Of a stretch of DNA of 5,014 nt, positions 1-4,580 are shown in pieces (the first letter of the stretch is position 1; each line of letters starts with the position of its first letter). This DNA comes from an uncultured Kiloniellales bacterium (GTDB lineage Bacteria; Pseudomonadota; Alphaproteobacteria; Kiloniellales; JAKSDN01): positions 1-5,014 of the forward strand of contig CAMYMY010000295.1 of the NCBI GenBank assembly GCA_947259625.1, in the 5' to 3' direction. The notes beneath the pieces are model-generated. The model had not been told where the DNA came from. It saw only the letters and a program-made list of their open reading frames with translations, and did no database searches. Made by a program: the position numbers and the translations under genes.

Positions 1-164
1 CGGCCAAGGCCGCGCGCCTGCTCGCCCTGCAGCTCGAGCGCAACGGCGGCCGTGTACCCGCTGGCCATGTTGTCGTGCTGGGCGACAACACGGCCGGCAG
101 CTTCGACAGCGGTGACTACGGGTTCGTCTCACTGGCCCAGATCGTCGGCCGGGTAACGCCGTGA
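1..164 (+). CDS. S26-family (type I) signal peptidase, C-terminal fragment
   Basis: The first 53 codons (frame starting at base 3, TGA at 162-164) are the end of a gene that begins outside the window. The fragment contains GHVVVLGDN followed by SFDSGDYGFV and IVGRV. This matches conserved box E of type I signal peptidases, which in E. coli LepB reads GDN...S.DSR..GFV....VGRA. These membrane-anchored serine/lysine proteases cut signal peptides on the periplasmic face of the inner membrane. The catalytic Ser and Lys lie upstream and cannot be checked. The Arg of the usual DSR is Gly here (DSG). The gene stops soon after box E, as LepB-type enzymes do. A conjugative TraF-like S26 peptidase cannot be excluded from the tail alone. 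The next gene starts 165 bp later, so co-transcription is uncertain. Confidence 0.82.
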   Translation, partial: AKAARLLALQLERNGGRVPAGHVVVLGDNTAGSFDSGDYGFVSLAQIVGRVTP

Positions 165-190
165 CGGCCGTTCTGCCAGCGTCCTCGTAC

Positions 191-240
191 GCCGGGCGGG
201 CGCATCCGCGCCACCATAATGCCGGGGGGCTTCGCTCGCC
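191..240. repeat. Interspersed intergenic repeat, copy A
   Basis: This 50-bp stretch aligns without gaps to 1234-1283 with 40 identities, counted by eye. The identical blocks are 8 bp at the left end, 13 bp in the middle (catccgcgccacc) and 15 bp at the right end (ggggcttcgctcgcc); the differences are concentrated between them. Copy A contains a small stem, GGCGC-atcc-GCGCC (199-212). It lies in the gap between the signal peptidase and the NDUFA12 gene. Two noncoding copies in one window suggest a family dispersed through this genome. Its function is unknown. Confidence 0.75.
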
Positions 241-299
241 TCCGCGCGCACAGCCTCTGGACGGAGCGGGTCGGTGATGCAATAGTCCCTCGCGCCGGC

Positions 300-311
300 C
301 CCCTCGAGGGG
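300..311. other. 12-bp perfect palindrome upstream of the NDUFA12 gene
   Basis: CCCCTCGAGGGG is a perfect palindrome eight bases before the GGAG that probably serves as the ribosome-binding site of the gene starting at 330. As RNA it could fold into four G-C pairs with a TCGA loop; flanking GCGC copies (292-295 and 311-314) offer an alternative pairing. It could be an operator or a leader hairpin, but in DNA this rich in G+C it may be chance. Confidence 0.25.
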
Positions 312-329
312 CGCAACCGGAGTCCGAGC

Positions 330-704
330 ATGGCGACCATGGGTACGCGCCTCTTTACCTGGCTGCGCGGCGAGCTAGTCGGCCGGGACGGCCAGGGCAA
401 CCGCTACTACCGCCAAAAGGGCGGCGGCCACGTGCACGACGACTCCCTGCGCCACGAGCGGCGCTGGGTCGTCTACAAGGGCGAGGTCGAGGCCAGCCGC
501 GTGCCGGCCGAGTGGCACGCCTGGCTGCACCACACGAGCGACGAGATCCCGCCCGAGGGCGGCCCGCCCAAGCGCCCCTGGCAGAAGGACCACCAGCGCA
601 ACCTGACCGGCACGGACCAGGCCTACCGGCCGCCGGGCCACACGCTGAAGGGCGGCCGGCGCGACAAGGCGACCGGCGACTACGAGCCCTGGACGCCCGG
701 TTGA
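330..704 (+). CDS. NDUFA12-family NADH:ubiquinone oxidoreductase subunit (17.2 kDa subunit homologue)
   Basis: This 124-residue protein matches the NDUFA12/B17.2 family, an accessory subunit of respiratory complex I found in alphaproteobacteria and mitochondria. It binds the peripheral arm at the cytoplasmic face of the inner membrane. Recognisable blocks are GTRLFTWLRGELVG (residues 4-17), GNRYY (22-26), RRWVVYKGEVEASRVP followed by EWHAWLHH, then RPWQKDHQRNLTGT, AYRPPG, and a C-terminal TGDYEPWTPG. The length is normal for bacterial members. The frame is open upstream to an ATG at 219, but homology begins near 339 and GGAG (319-322) lies 7 bases before the ATG at 330, so I take 330; the ATG at 339 is an alternative. 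No signal peptide or membrane helix is visible. mlaD follows after 27 bp, suggesting one transcript. The family is not encoded in the nuo operon of these bacteria. Confidence 0.93.
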   Translation: MATMGTRLFTWLRGELVGRDGQGNRYYRQKGGGHVHDDSLRHERRWVVYKGEVEASRVPAEWHAWLHHTSDEIPPEGGPPKRPWQKDHQRNLTGTDQAYRPPGHTLKGGRRDKATGDYEPWTPG

Positions 705-731
705 GCGGCCGGCCGGGGGAGGGCGCGCCTC

Positions 732-1199
732 ATGCATAGGAACGTCATCGAGACCGTCATGGGCGCGGTGGTGCTGCTGGTCGCCATCGCCTTCGTGGTC
801 TTCGCATTCCGCACCAGCGGCATCAGCGCGTCCGGCGGCTACAGCGTGGAGGCCGTGTTCAACGACGCCTCGGGCCTCGCGGTCGGCACCGACGTGCGCA
901 TGGCCGGCGTCAAGGTCGGCACGGTGGCGGGGCAGAGCCTCGATACCGAGACCTACCAGGCCAGGATCGTGCTGCGGATCGACGAGTCCATCAAGCTGCC
1001 GACCGACAGCTCGGCGCGGATCCTGCCCGACGGCCTCCTGGGCGGCAACTTCGTCTCGCTCGAGCCGGGCGCCGAGGAGGACCTGATCCCGGCCGGCGGG
1101 CGGATCGAGTTCACCCAGAGCGCGATCAACGTGGTCGAGCTGCTCGGCCGCTTCATCTTCGGCAGCGCCGAGTCCGACGACTCCGCGACACAGAAGTGA
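732..1199 (+). CDS. mlaD: MlaD-type MCE-domain phospholipid-transport protein
   Basis: This 155-residue protein has the architecture of MlaD, the periplasmic, inner-membrane-anchored MCE subunit of the Mla system that moves phospholipids between the two membranes. Residues 9-28 form one hydrophobic helix (VMGAVVLLVAIAFVVFAF), followed by a single MCE/MlaD domain at about 37-114. Diagnostic stretches are VFNDASGLAVGTDVRMAGVK.GTV and ARILPDGLLGGNFVSLEPG. The tail includes VVELLGRFIFG, the hydrophobic C-terminal helix that lines the pore of the MlaD hexamer, and then a short acidic end. E. coli MlaD has 183 residues, so this is slightly short but complete. A strong Shine-Dalgarno (GGGGGAGGG, 715-723) sits 8 bases before the ATG. 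MlaE and MlaF, its usual ABC partners, are not in this window. The gene is probably co-transcribed with the NDUFA12 gene. Confidence 0.93.
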   Translation: MHRNVIETVMGAVVLLVAIAFVVFAFRTSGISASGGYSVEAVFNDASGLAVGTDVRMAGVKVGTVAGQSLDTETYQARIVLRIDESIKLPTDSSARILPDGLLGGNFVSLEPGAEEDLIPAGGRIEFTQSAINVVELLGRFIFGSAESDDSATQK

Positions 1200-1207
1200 G
1201 CGGCCGG

Positions 1208-1222
1208 CACGAGTGATTCGTG
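1208..1222 (+). terminator. Stem-loop just downstream of mlaD
   Basis: CACGA and TCGTG pair perfectly around a 5-base loop (gtgat), and flanking GGC/GCC bases can extend the stem past a one-base bulge. It begins 9 bases after the mlaD stop. No T-run follows, so it is at best a 3'-end-stabilising hairpin or a weak terminator. Confidence 0.3.
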
Positions 1223-1233
1223 GCCCCTCAGGC

Positions 1234-1283
1234 GCCGGGCGCGGCCATCCGCGCCACCGTGTCTCCCAGGGGCTTCGCTCGCC
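1234..1283. repeat. Interspersed intergenic repeat, copy B
   Basis: This is the partner of the repeat at 191-240: 50 bp, same orientation, no gaps, 40 matches. Copy B also contains a small stem, but with different pairing (GCGG-ccat-CCGC, 1241-1252). The potential to fold is therefore kept although the bases differ. Similarity becomes patchy after the right-hand block, where copy B runs straight into the motif at 1283-1303. Confidence 0.75.
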
Positions 1284-1303
1284 CCTTCGACGAGCTCGGG
1301 GTG
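1283..1303 (-). repeat. HPELVEG-type dispersed intergenic motif
   Basis: Read on the minus strand these 21 bases translate as HPELVEG. From general knowledge, this peptide turns up in very many mis-called ORFs because the underlying DNA is a common dispersed intergenic repeat in proteobacteria. Its centre is the palindrome CGAGCTCG (1291-1298). It directly abuts repeat copy B, so the two may be parts of one longer element. Confidence 0.6.
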
Positions 1304-1348
1304 AGGTGGCTCGCAAGGTCTCAACGGCCCGGCAGATTTTTCCGGGAC

Positions 1349-1361
1349 CCGGAGAATCCGG
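1349..1361. repeat. Short perfect hairpin CCGGA-gaa-TCCGG
   Basis: A five-base perfect stem closes on a three-base loop. Another stem, CCCGG (1328-1332) with CCGGG (1342-1346), lies just before it, so the stretch 1328-1361 can fold into two hairpins in tandem. No T-run follows. I read it as another segment of the composite intergenic repeat rather than a terminator. Confidence 0.45.
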
Positions 1362-1386
1362 ACACGCGGATGGGCGTCACCGTGAA

Positions 1387-1439
1387 CCCTCGCCCTTCGG
1401 GAGAGGGCGGCGAGGCGCAGCCGAGCGGGTGAGGGTGGG
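1387..1439. repeat. Palindromic repeat, left arm of an inverted pair
   Basis: The outer 21 bases (1387-1407) fold as CCCTC-g-CCC-ttc-GGG-a-GAGGG. Their reverse complement matches 1540-1560 at 18 of 21 positions; all three differences fall together at arm positions 10-12, two in the hairpin loop and one in the neighbouring stem. The inner 13 bases (1427-1439) match the reverse complement of 1498-1510 at 12 of 13. The arm thus starts and ends with blocks that recur, inverted, about 60 bp further on. This resembles the REP-like or miniature inverted-repeat elements scattered in GC-rich proteobacterial intergenic DNA. No transposase is present. Confidence 0.7.
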
Positions 1440-1497
1440 TTGGTTGGAACGAAAGACGTGGCGCACCAGCATTCCGAGCGACAAGGTCCGAAGCTCA

Positions 1498-1560
1498 CCC
1501 GCCCTCACCCTCCCAGCGCCCCTTGGACGCTGGGCCCCTCCCTCTCCCAGGGGGCGAGGG
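1498..1560. repeat. Palindromic repeat, right arm of an inverted pair
   Basis: This is the inverted counterpart of 1387-1439. Its outer hairpin is CCCTC-t-CCC-agg-GGG-c-GAGGG (1540-1560), the same shape as in the left arm. It also has an extra perfect 7-bp stem, CCCAGCG (1512-1518) with CGCTGGG (1528-1534), which accounts for most of the 10 bp by which it is longer than the left arm. The spacer between the arms (1440-1497) shows no repeat. Confidence 0.7.
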
Positions 1561-1561
1561 G

Positions 1562-1586
1562 AAAATCGACTCCGACTCGATTTTTT
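1562..1586. terminator. Terminator-like stem-loop with T-run
   Basis: AAAATCGA (1562-1569) and TCGATTTT (1577-1584) pair perfectly around a 7-base loop (ctccgac), and two further T follow. On the plus strand it looks like an intrinsic terminator, though the stem has few G-C pairs and would be weak. The run of A at its start gives a T-run on the other strand as well, so it could work in both directions. It adjoins the right repeat arm and could end readthrough from mlaD before the DUF2155 gene. Confidence 0.45.
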
Positions 1587-1712
1587 GGGTAGCCTCGGCG
1601 GCCCGGAGGCATTGGTGCTTGCGGTGCATGGCGGCCGGCCCTAAGTGTCTTTTGCTGAATCTTAAGGCTTTTGGCTGTGGAATGCCGGCGGCATGAGCAA
1701 GCACAAGCGTGA

Positions 1713-1721
1713 GAGAAGGGG
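1713..1721 (+). promoter_or_regulatory. Ribosome-binding site that decides the DUF2155 start
   Basis: GAGAAGGGG lies 4 bases before the ATG at 1726, while nothing comparable precedes the in-frame ATG at 1693. The bases between the two ATGs would add an 11-residue, highly charged extension ahead of a normal signal peptide. I therefore take 1726 as the start. Confidence 0.6.
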
Positions 1722-1725
1722 CGAG

Positions 1726-2175
1726 ATGAGCTGCGACGTTTTGACGCCGGGCGGTCGAAGGACCCGCGGCAGGGCCGCGCGACGGGCCGGCCTCGGGTTG
1801 GCCGTGGCCGCCCTCCTGTTCGGCGGGGCCGCGCCGGCGGCGGCGCAGCAGGTCGCCCTGCTGCAGGGCCTCGACAAGATCACCGCGCGGATCTCGACCT
1901 TCGAGGCGCCGCTGGGCGAGACGGTGCGCTTCGGAACCTTCGAGATCGTGGCCCGGGCCTGCAATAAGCGGCCGCCGGAGGAGCCGCCGGAAAGCGCGGC
2001 CTTCCTCGAGATCGTCGACCTGCGGCCGGACGCCGACGCCGTCCAGCTGTTCACCGGCTGGATGTTCGCGTCTTCACCGGCGCTCTCGGCGGTCGAGCAC
2101 CCGGTCTACGACGTCTGGGTGATCGACTGCAGGAAGGCCTCGAGTTCCGCGGCGTCCAATTCCGCGGGAAACTGA
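1726..2175 (+). CDS. DUF2155-domain secreted protein
   Basis: This 149-residue protein has an Arg-rich N-terminus (residues 11-20), a hydrophobic core (21-33) and an AAA/QQ junction at 40/41, so it is predicted to be exported by Sec. The rest matches DUF2155, an alphaproteobacterial family of unknown function. Family-like blocks are LQGLDKITARISTF, VRFGTFEIVARAC, RPPEEPPESAAFLEI, LFTGWMFASSPALSAVEHPVYDVWVIDC. Cys79 and Cys135 are the only cysteines of the mature part and could form a disulfide (inference). After Cys135 comes a 14-residue Ser/Ala/Asn-rich tail (RKASSSAASNSAGN) that is encoded opposite the end of aat; it may have been gained by loss of an earlier stop. The repeat-filled gap upstream suggests its own promoter rather than readthrough from mlaD. 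No function is assigned. Confidence 0.88.
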   Translation: MSCDVLTPGGRRTRGRAARRAGLGLAVAALLFGGAAPAAAQQVALLQGLDKITARISTFEAPLGETVRFGTFEIVARACNKRPPEEPPESAAFLEIVDLRPDADAVQLFTGWMFASSPALSAVEHPVYDVWVIDCRKASSSAASNSAGN

Positions 2176-2753
2176 GCCGACGCCCGCACGGCCGAAGCCA
2201 GGCGGACCCGGTAGTCCTCGCGCGGGATCTCGAGCACGCCGAACTGGCGCAGGTGCGGCGTTTCGAACTGGGTGTCCAGAAGGCTGAACCCGCCCTTCCT
2301 GAGCCGGCCCACCAGATGCGTCAGGGCCACCTTGCTGGCGTTGGCGGCGCGGCTGAACATGGATTCGCCGAAAAACGCCGCGCCCAGCGCCACGCCGTAG
2401 AGCCCCCCGATCAGGACGCCGTCGCGCCAGCATTCGACCGAGTGGGCGAAGCCCATCTCGTGCAGGTCGCAATAGAGCTTTTCGATGGTCGGGTTGATCC
2501 AGGTGTCGCGGCGGCCGGGGCCCGGGGTGGCGCAGCCGCGGATCACCTCTTCGAAGGCCGTGTCGCAGCTCACCCGGAAGGCGCCACGGCGCAGGACCCG
2601 CCTCAGGCTGCGGGGAATGTGAAAGGTCTCCAACGGCAGGATGCCGCGATAGTCCGGGTCGATCCAGTGGATCTCCTCGTCGTTGCGGCTCTCGGCCATC
2701 GGGAAGATGCCGACCGCATAGGCCCGCAGCAACAGCTCAGGCTTCAGTTCCAT
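2106..2753 (-). CDS. aat: Leucyl/phenylalanyl-tRNA-protein transferase
   Basis: Aat transfers Leu or Phe from aminoacyl-tRNA to proteins with N-terminal Arg or Lys. This marks them for ClpS/ClpAP degradation in the bacterial N-degron pathway in the cytoplasm. The 215 residues carry the family blocks in order: LLRAYAVGIFPMAE (8-21), HWIDPDYRGILPLE (29-42), HIPRSLRR (45-52), RDTWINP (82-88), GFAHSVECW (101-109), GGLYGVALGAAFFGESMFS (116-134), ASKVAL (139-144), LLDTQFETPHL (158-168) and IPRED. Length is within the usual bacterial range, slightly below the 234 of E. coli. The ATG at 2753 is preceded by GAGG with a 10-base spacer. It lies 12 bp after accC and is probably the last gene of the operon. 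Its final 23 codons plus the stop overlap the convergent DUF2155 gene. Confidence 0.96.
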   Translation of the reverse strand: MELKPELLLRAYAVGIFPMAESRNDEEIHWIDPDYRGILPLETFHIPRSLRRVLRRGAFRVSCDTAFEEVIRGCATPGPGRRDTWINPTIEKLYCDLHEMGFAHSVECWRDGVLIGGLYGVALGAAFFGESMFSRAANASKVALTHLVGRLRKGGFSLLDTQFETPHLRQFGVLEIPREDYRVRLASAVRASAQFPAELDAAELEAFLQSITQTS

Positions 2754-2763
2754 CGGTGCCCGA

Positions 2764-2769
2764 CCTCAC
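2764..2769 (-). promoter_or_regulatory. aat Shine-Dalgarno overlapping the accC stop codon
   Basis: On the minus strand GTGAGG spans the accC TGA (2768-2766), so the ribosome-binding site of aat is embedded in the last codons of accC. Such an arrangement usually means that translation of aat depends partly on ribosomes finishing accC. Confidence 0.55.
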
Positions 2770-4112
2770 CGGCCCTCGTCTGACATATAGCGCTCCAGCC
2801 AGTGGATGTCATAGTCGCCGTTGATGAAGTCGTTCTCGGCGATCAACCTCTGATGCAGCGGGATCGTGGTGTGGACACCCTCGATCACGAACTCCTCCAG
2901 CGCCCGGCGCAGGCGCATCAGGCACTCGTTGCGGGTCTGGCCCTGGACGATCAGCTTGGCGATCAGGCTGTCGTAGTAGGGCGGCACCCGGTAGCCGGCA
3001 TAGAGGCCCGAGTCGACCCGCACGCCCAGGCCGCCGGGCGCGTGATAATCGGTGACGGTCCCCGGCGAGGGCATGAAGGTTTCCGGGTTCTCGGCGTTGA
3101 TCCGGCACTCGATGGCGTGGCCCTGCGGAACGATGTCGCTCTGGGCCATGCTGAGCGGTATGCCCGCCGCGATGCGGATCTGCTCGCGGACGATGTCGAC
3201 GCCCGTGATCGCCTCCGAGATCGGGTGCTCGACCTGGAGGCGGGTGTTCATCTCGATGAAGTAGAACTCGCCGTTCTCGAACAGGAACTCGACCGTGCCG
3301 GCGCTGCGGTAGCCCAGCTTGCCGACCGCCTCGACGACCAGGCCGCCGATCCTGGCGCGCTGATCGGCGTTGAGCGCGGGCGAGGGCGCCTCCTCGAGCA
3401 GCTTCTGGTGGCGGCGCTGCAGCGAGCAGTCGCGCTCGCCGAGATGCACGACGCTGCCGTGCGCGTCGGCCAGGACCTGCACCTCTATGTGGCGCGGCTG
3501 GCCCAGGTACTTCTCGAGGTAGACCGCGTCGTAGCCGAAGGCCGCCTTGGCCTCGGTCTTGGCCAGCTTGAGCGAGTCGAGCAGCTCGCCCTGGTTCTTG
3601 GCCACCTTCATGCCGCGCCCGCCACCGCCGGCCGCCGCCTTGATCAGCACGGGATAGCCGATGCGCTCGGCGATCTCGGCCGCCTCCTGGTCCGAGGTAA
3701 TCGCGCCATGCGAGCCGGGCACGACCGGCAGGCCGAAGGCCTCGGCCGCCTGCTTGGCCGCTACCTTGTCGCCCATCAGCGAGATGTGCTCGGGCTCGGG
3801 ACCGATGAAGACGTAGCCGTGCTCCTGGACCATCTCGGCGAAGTTGGCGTTCTCCGACAGGAAGCCGACGCCCGGGTGAATCGCGTCGACGCCGGTGATC
3901 GTCGCCGCCGACAGCAGCGCGGGGATGTTCAGATAGCTGTCCTTGCCCGGCGGCGGGCCGATGCAGACGCTCTCGTCGGCCAGGCGTACGTGCATGGCGT
4001 CCGAATCGGCGGTCGAGTGCACGGCCACCGTCTGGATGCCCATCTCGCGGCAGGCGCGGTGGATCCTGAGCGCGATCTCGCCGCGGTTGGCGATGAGGAT
4101 CTTCTCGAACAT
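2766..4112 (-). CDS. accC: Biotin carboxylase subunit of acetyl-CoA carboxylase
   Basis: AccC uses ATP and bicarbonate to carboxylate the biotin on AccB, the first half-reaction of malonyl-CoA formation. At 448 residues it matches E. coli AccC (449). It starts FEKILIANRGEIALRI, has LMGDK with the nucleotide-binding Lys116, and IKAAAGGGGRGM (157-168; Lys158 equals E. coli Lys159). It then has EKYLGQPRHIEVQ, GERDCSLQRRHQKLLEEAPS and FIEMNTRLQVEHPISEAITG, the loop with the metal-binding Glu/Asn and catalytic Arg. The end is a biotin-carboxylase C-terminal domain. The usual HPGYGFLSEN reads HPGVGFLSEN (Val82). The stop-codon gap from accB is 15 bp with GGGGC before the ATG. It lacks the carrier and transferase domains of longer acyl-CoA carboxylase or pyruvate carboxylase chains, which, with accB adjacent, supports AccC. 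Confidence 0.98.
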   Translation of the reverse strand: MFEKILIANRGEIALRIHRACREMGIQTVAVHSTADSDAMHVRLADESVCIGPPPGKDSYLNIPALLSAATITGVDAIHPGVGFLSENANFAEMVQEHGYVFIGPEPEHISLMGDKVAAKQAAEAFGLPVVPGSHGAITSDQEAAEIAERIGYPVLIKAAAGGGGRGMKVAKNQGELLDSLKLAKTEAKAAFGYDAVYLEKYLGQPRHIEVQVLADAHGSVVHLGERDCSLQRRHQKLLEEAPSPALNADQRARIGGLVVEAVGKLGYRSAGTVEFLFENGEFYFIEMNTRLQVEHPISEAITGVDIVREQIRIAAGIPLSMAQSDIVPQGHAIECRINAENPETFMPSPGTVTDYHAPGGLGVRVDSGLYAGYRVPPYYDSLIAKLIVQGQTRNECLMRLRRALEEFVIEGVHTTIPLHQRLIAENDFINGDYDIHWLERYMSDEGR

Positions 4113-4127
4113 CTTGCCCCGGCGCGG

Positions 4128-4580
4128 CTATTCGAGGATCAGGAGCGGCTCGCCGTACTCCACCGGCTGGCCGTCCTCGATCAGGATCTGGGTGACCTTG
4201 CCGGCGCGCGGGCTGGGGATCTGGTTCATCACCTTCATGGCCTCGATGATCAGCAGGGTCTGGCCCTCCTTGACCGAATCGCCGACCGAGACGAAGGGCG
4301 CGGCGCCCGGCTCGGGCGCTGTGTAGGCGGTGCCGACCATGGGCGCGGTGACCGCGTTGGCGGGCACGGCCTCGGCGGCGCCCGGGGCCGGCGCTTCGCC
4401 TGTCGCCGCCGGCGCGGCGGCCGGTGGGGCCAGGACCGGCGCGGCGGCGGGCGCCACGGCCCCGCGGGCGACCCGGATGCGGTGGCCGCTGGCCTCGTAC
4501 TCGATCTCGGTCAGCCCCATCTCCTGGAGCAGTTCGGACAGCTTGCGGACGATCTTTTCGTCGAGTTCGAGCTTGGACAT
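4128..4580 (-). CDS. accB: Biotin carboxyl carrier protein of acetyl-CoA carboxylase
   Basis: AccB carries biotin on a swinging domain between biotin carboxylase and the carboxyltransferase (AccA/AccD, not in this window). The 150 residues comprise an N-terminal region (1-39, KLELDEKIVRKLSELLQEMG), a flexible Ala/Pro-rich linker (about 40-77) and a C-terminal biotinyl domain (about 78-150). The modified lysine is Lys116 in IIEAMKVMNQIPS; E. coli has EAMKMMNQI. The segment TAPEPGAAPFVSVGD aligns with the protruding 'thumb' typical of AccB, which separates it from carrier domains of other carboxylases. Its ATG shares a base with the aroQ stop (TGATG), so translational coupling is likely. Possible Shine-Dalgarnos are AAGGA, 12 bases upstream, or GAGG, 4 bases upstream. 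Length is close to the 156 residues of E. coli AccB. Confidence 0.97.
   Translation of the reverse strand: MSKLELDEKIVRKLSELLQEMGLTEIEYEASGHRIRVARGAVAPAAAPVLAPPAAAPAATGEAPAPGAAEAVPANAVTAPMVGTAYTAPEPGAAPFVSVGDSVKEGQTLLIIEAMKVMNQIPSPRAGKVTQILIEDGQPVEYGEPLLILE

Larger units (their letters stand above)
1200..1725. other. Noncoding repeat-rich intergenic region
   Basis: About 525 bp separate mlaD from the DUF2155 gene. Open frames cross it on both strands, but none shows a recognisable protein family or a convincing start, and they are made of translated repeats. From left to right it holds a stem-loop just after mlaD, the second copy of an interspersed repeat, a motif widely scattered in proteobacterial intergenic DNA, two short hairpins (one is CCCGG at 1328-1332 paired with CCGGG at 1342-1346), two inverted arms of a larger palindromic element, and an AT-rich stem followed by six T. 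Positions 1640-1690 are the least GC-rich part and most likely carry the DUF2155 promoter, though I find no clear -35/-10 pair. Confidence 0.8.

Noticed and set aside
162..180. Hairpin around the signal peptidase stop codon (AACGCCG and CGGCCGTT)
   Set aside because: The pairing needs a bulge, has a tiny loop and no T-run, and is expected by chance in this GC-rich sequence.
219..329. Upstream extension of the NDUFA12 gene to an ATG at 219
   Set aside because: The added 37 residues have no family match, begin inside the interspersed repeat, and lack a good ribosome-binding site; 330 fits both homology and a GGAG.
375..1316. 313-codon open frame on the minus strand across the NDUFA12 gene and mlaD
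   Set aside because: It is antisense to two clear genes, runs into the intergenic repeats, and has a low-complexity Ala/Arg/Gly composition with no family resemblance.
953..1498. Minus-strand open frame of 181 codons containing HPELVEG
   Set aside because: It is made of translated intergenic repeats plus antisense mlaD; the HPELVEG peptide is itself a mark of repeat DNA rather than protein.
1387..1560. CRISPR array suggested by repeated CCCTC/GAGGG units
   Set aside because: The units are inverted, only two in number and unequal in length, with no regular spacers and no cas genes.
1213..1644. Plus-strand frames of 143 and 70 codons in the intergenic gap
   Set aside because: No ribosome-binding site, no homology, and they span the hairpins and inverted arms.
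1651..1690. Possible promoter upstream of the DUF2155 gene (TTGCTG near 1652, AT-richer stretch)
   Set aside because: No -10 box at an acceptable distance; the stretch is a plausible promoter location but no specific site can be supported.
2253..2783. 176-codon plus-strand frame opposite aat
   Set aside because: It is a shadow of aat, whose motifs are complete on the other strand.
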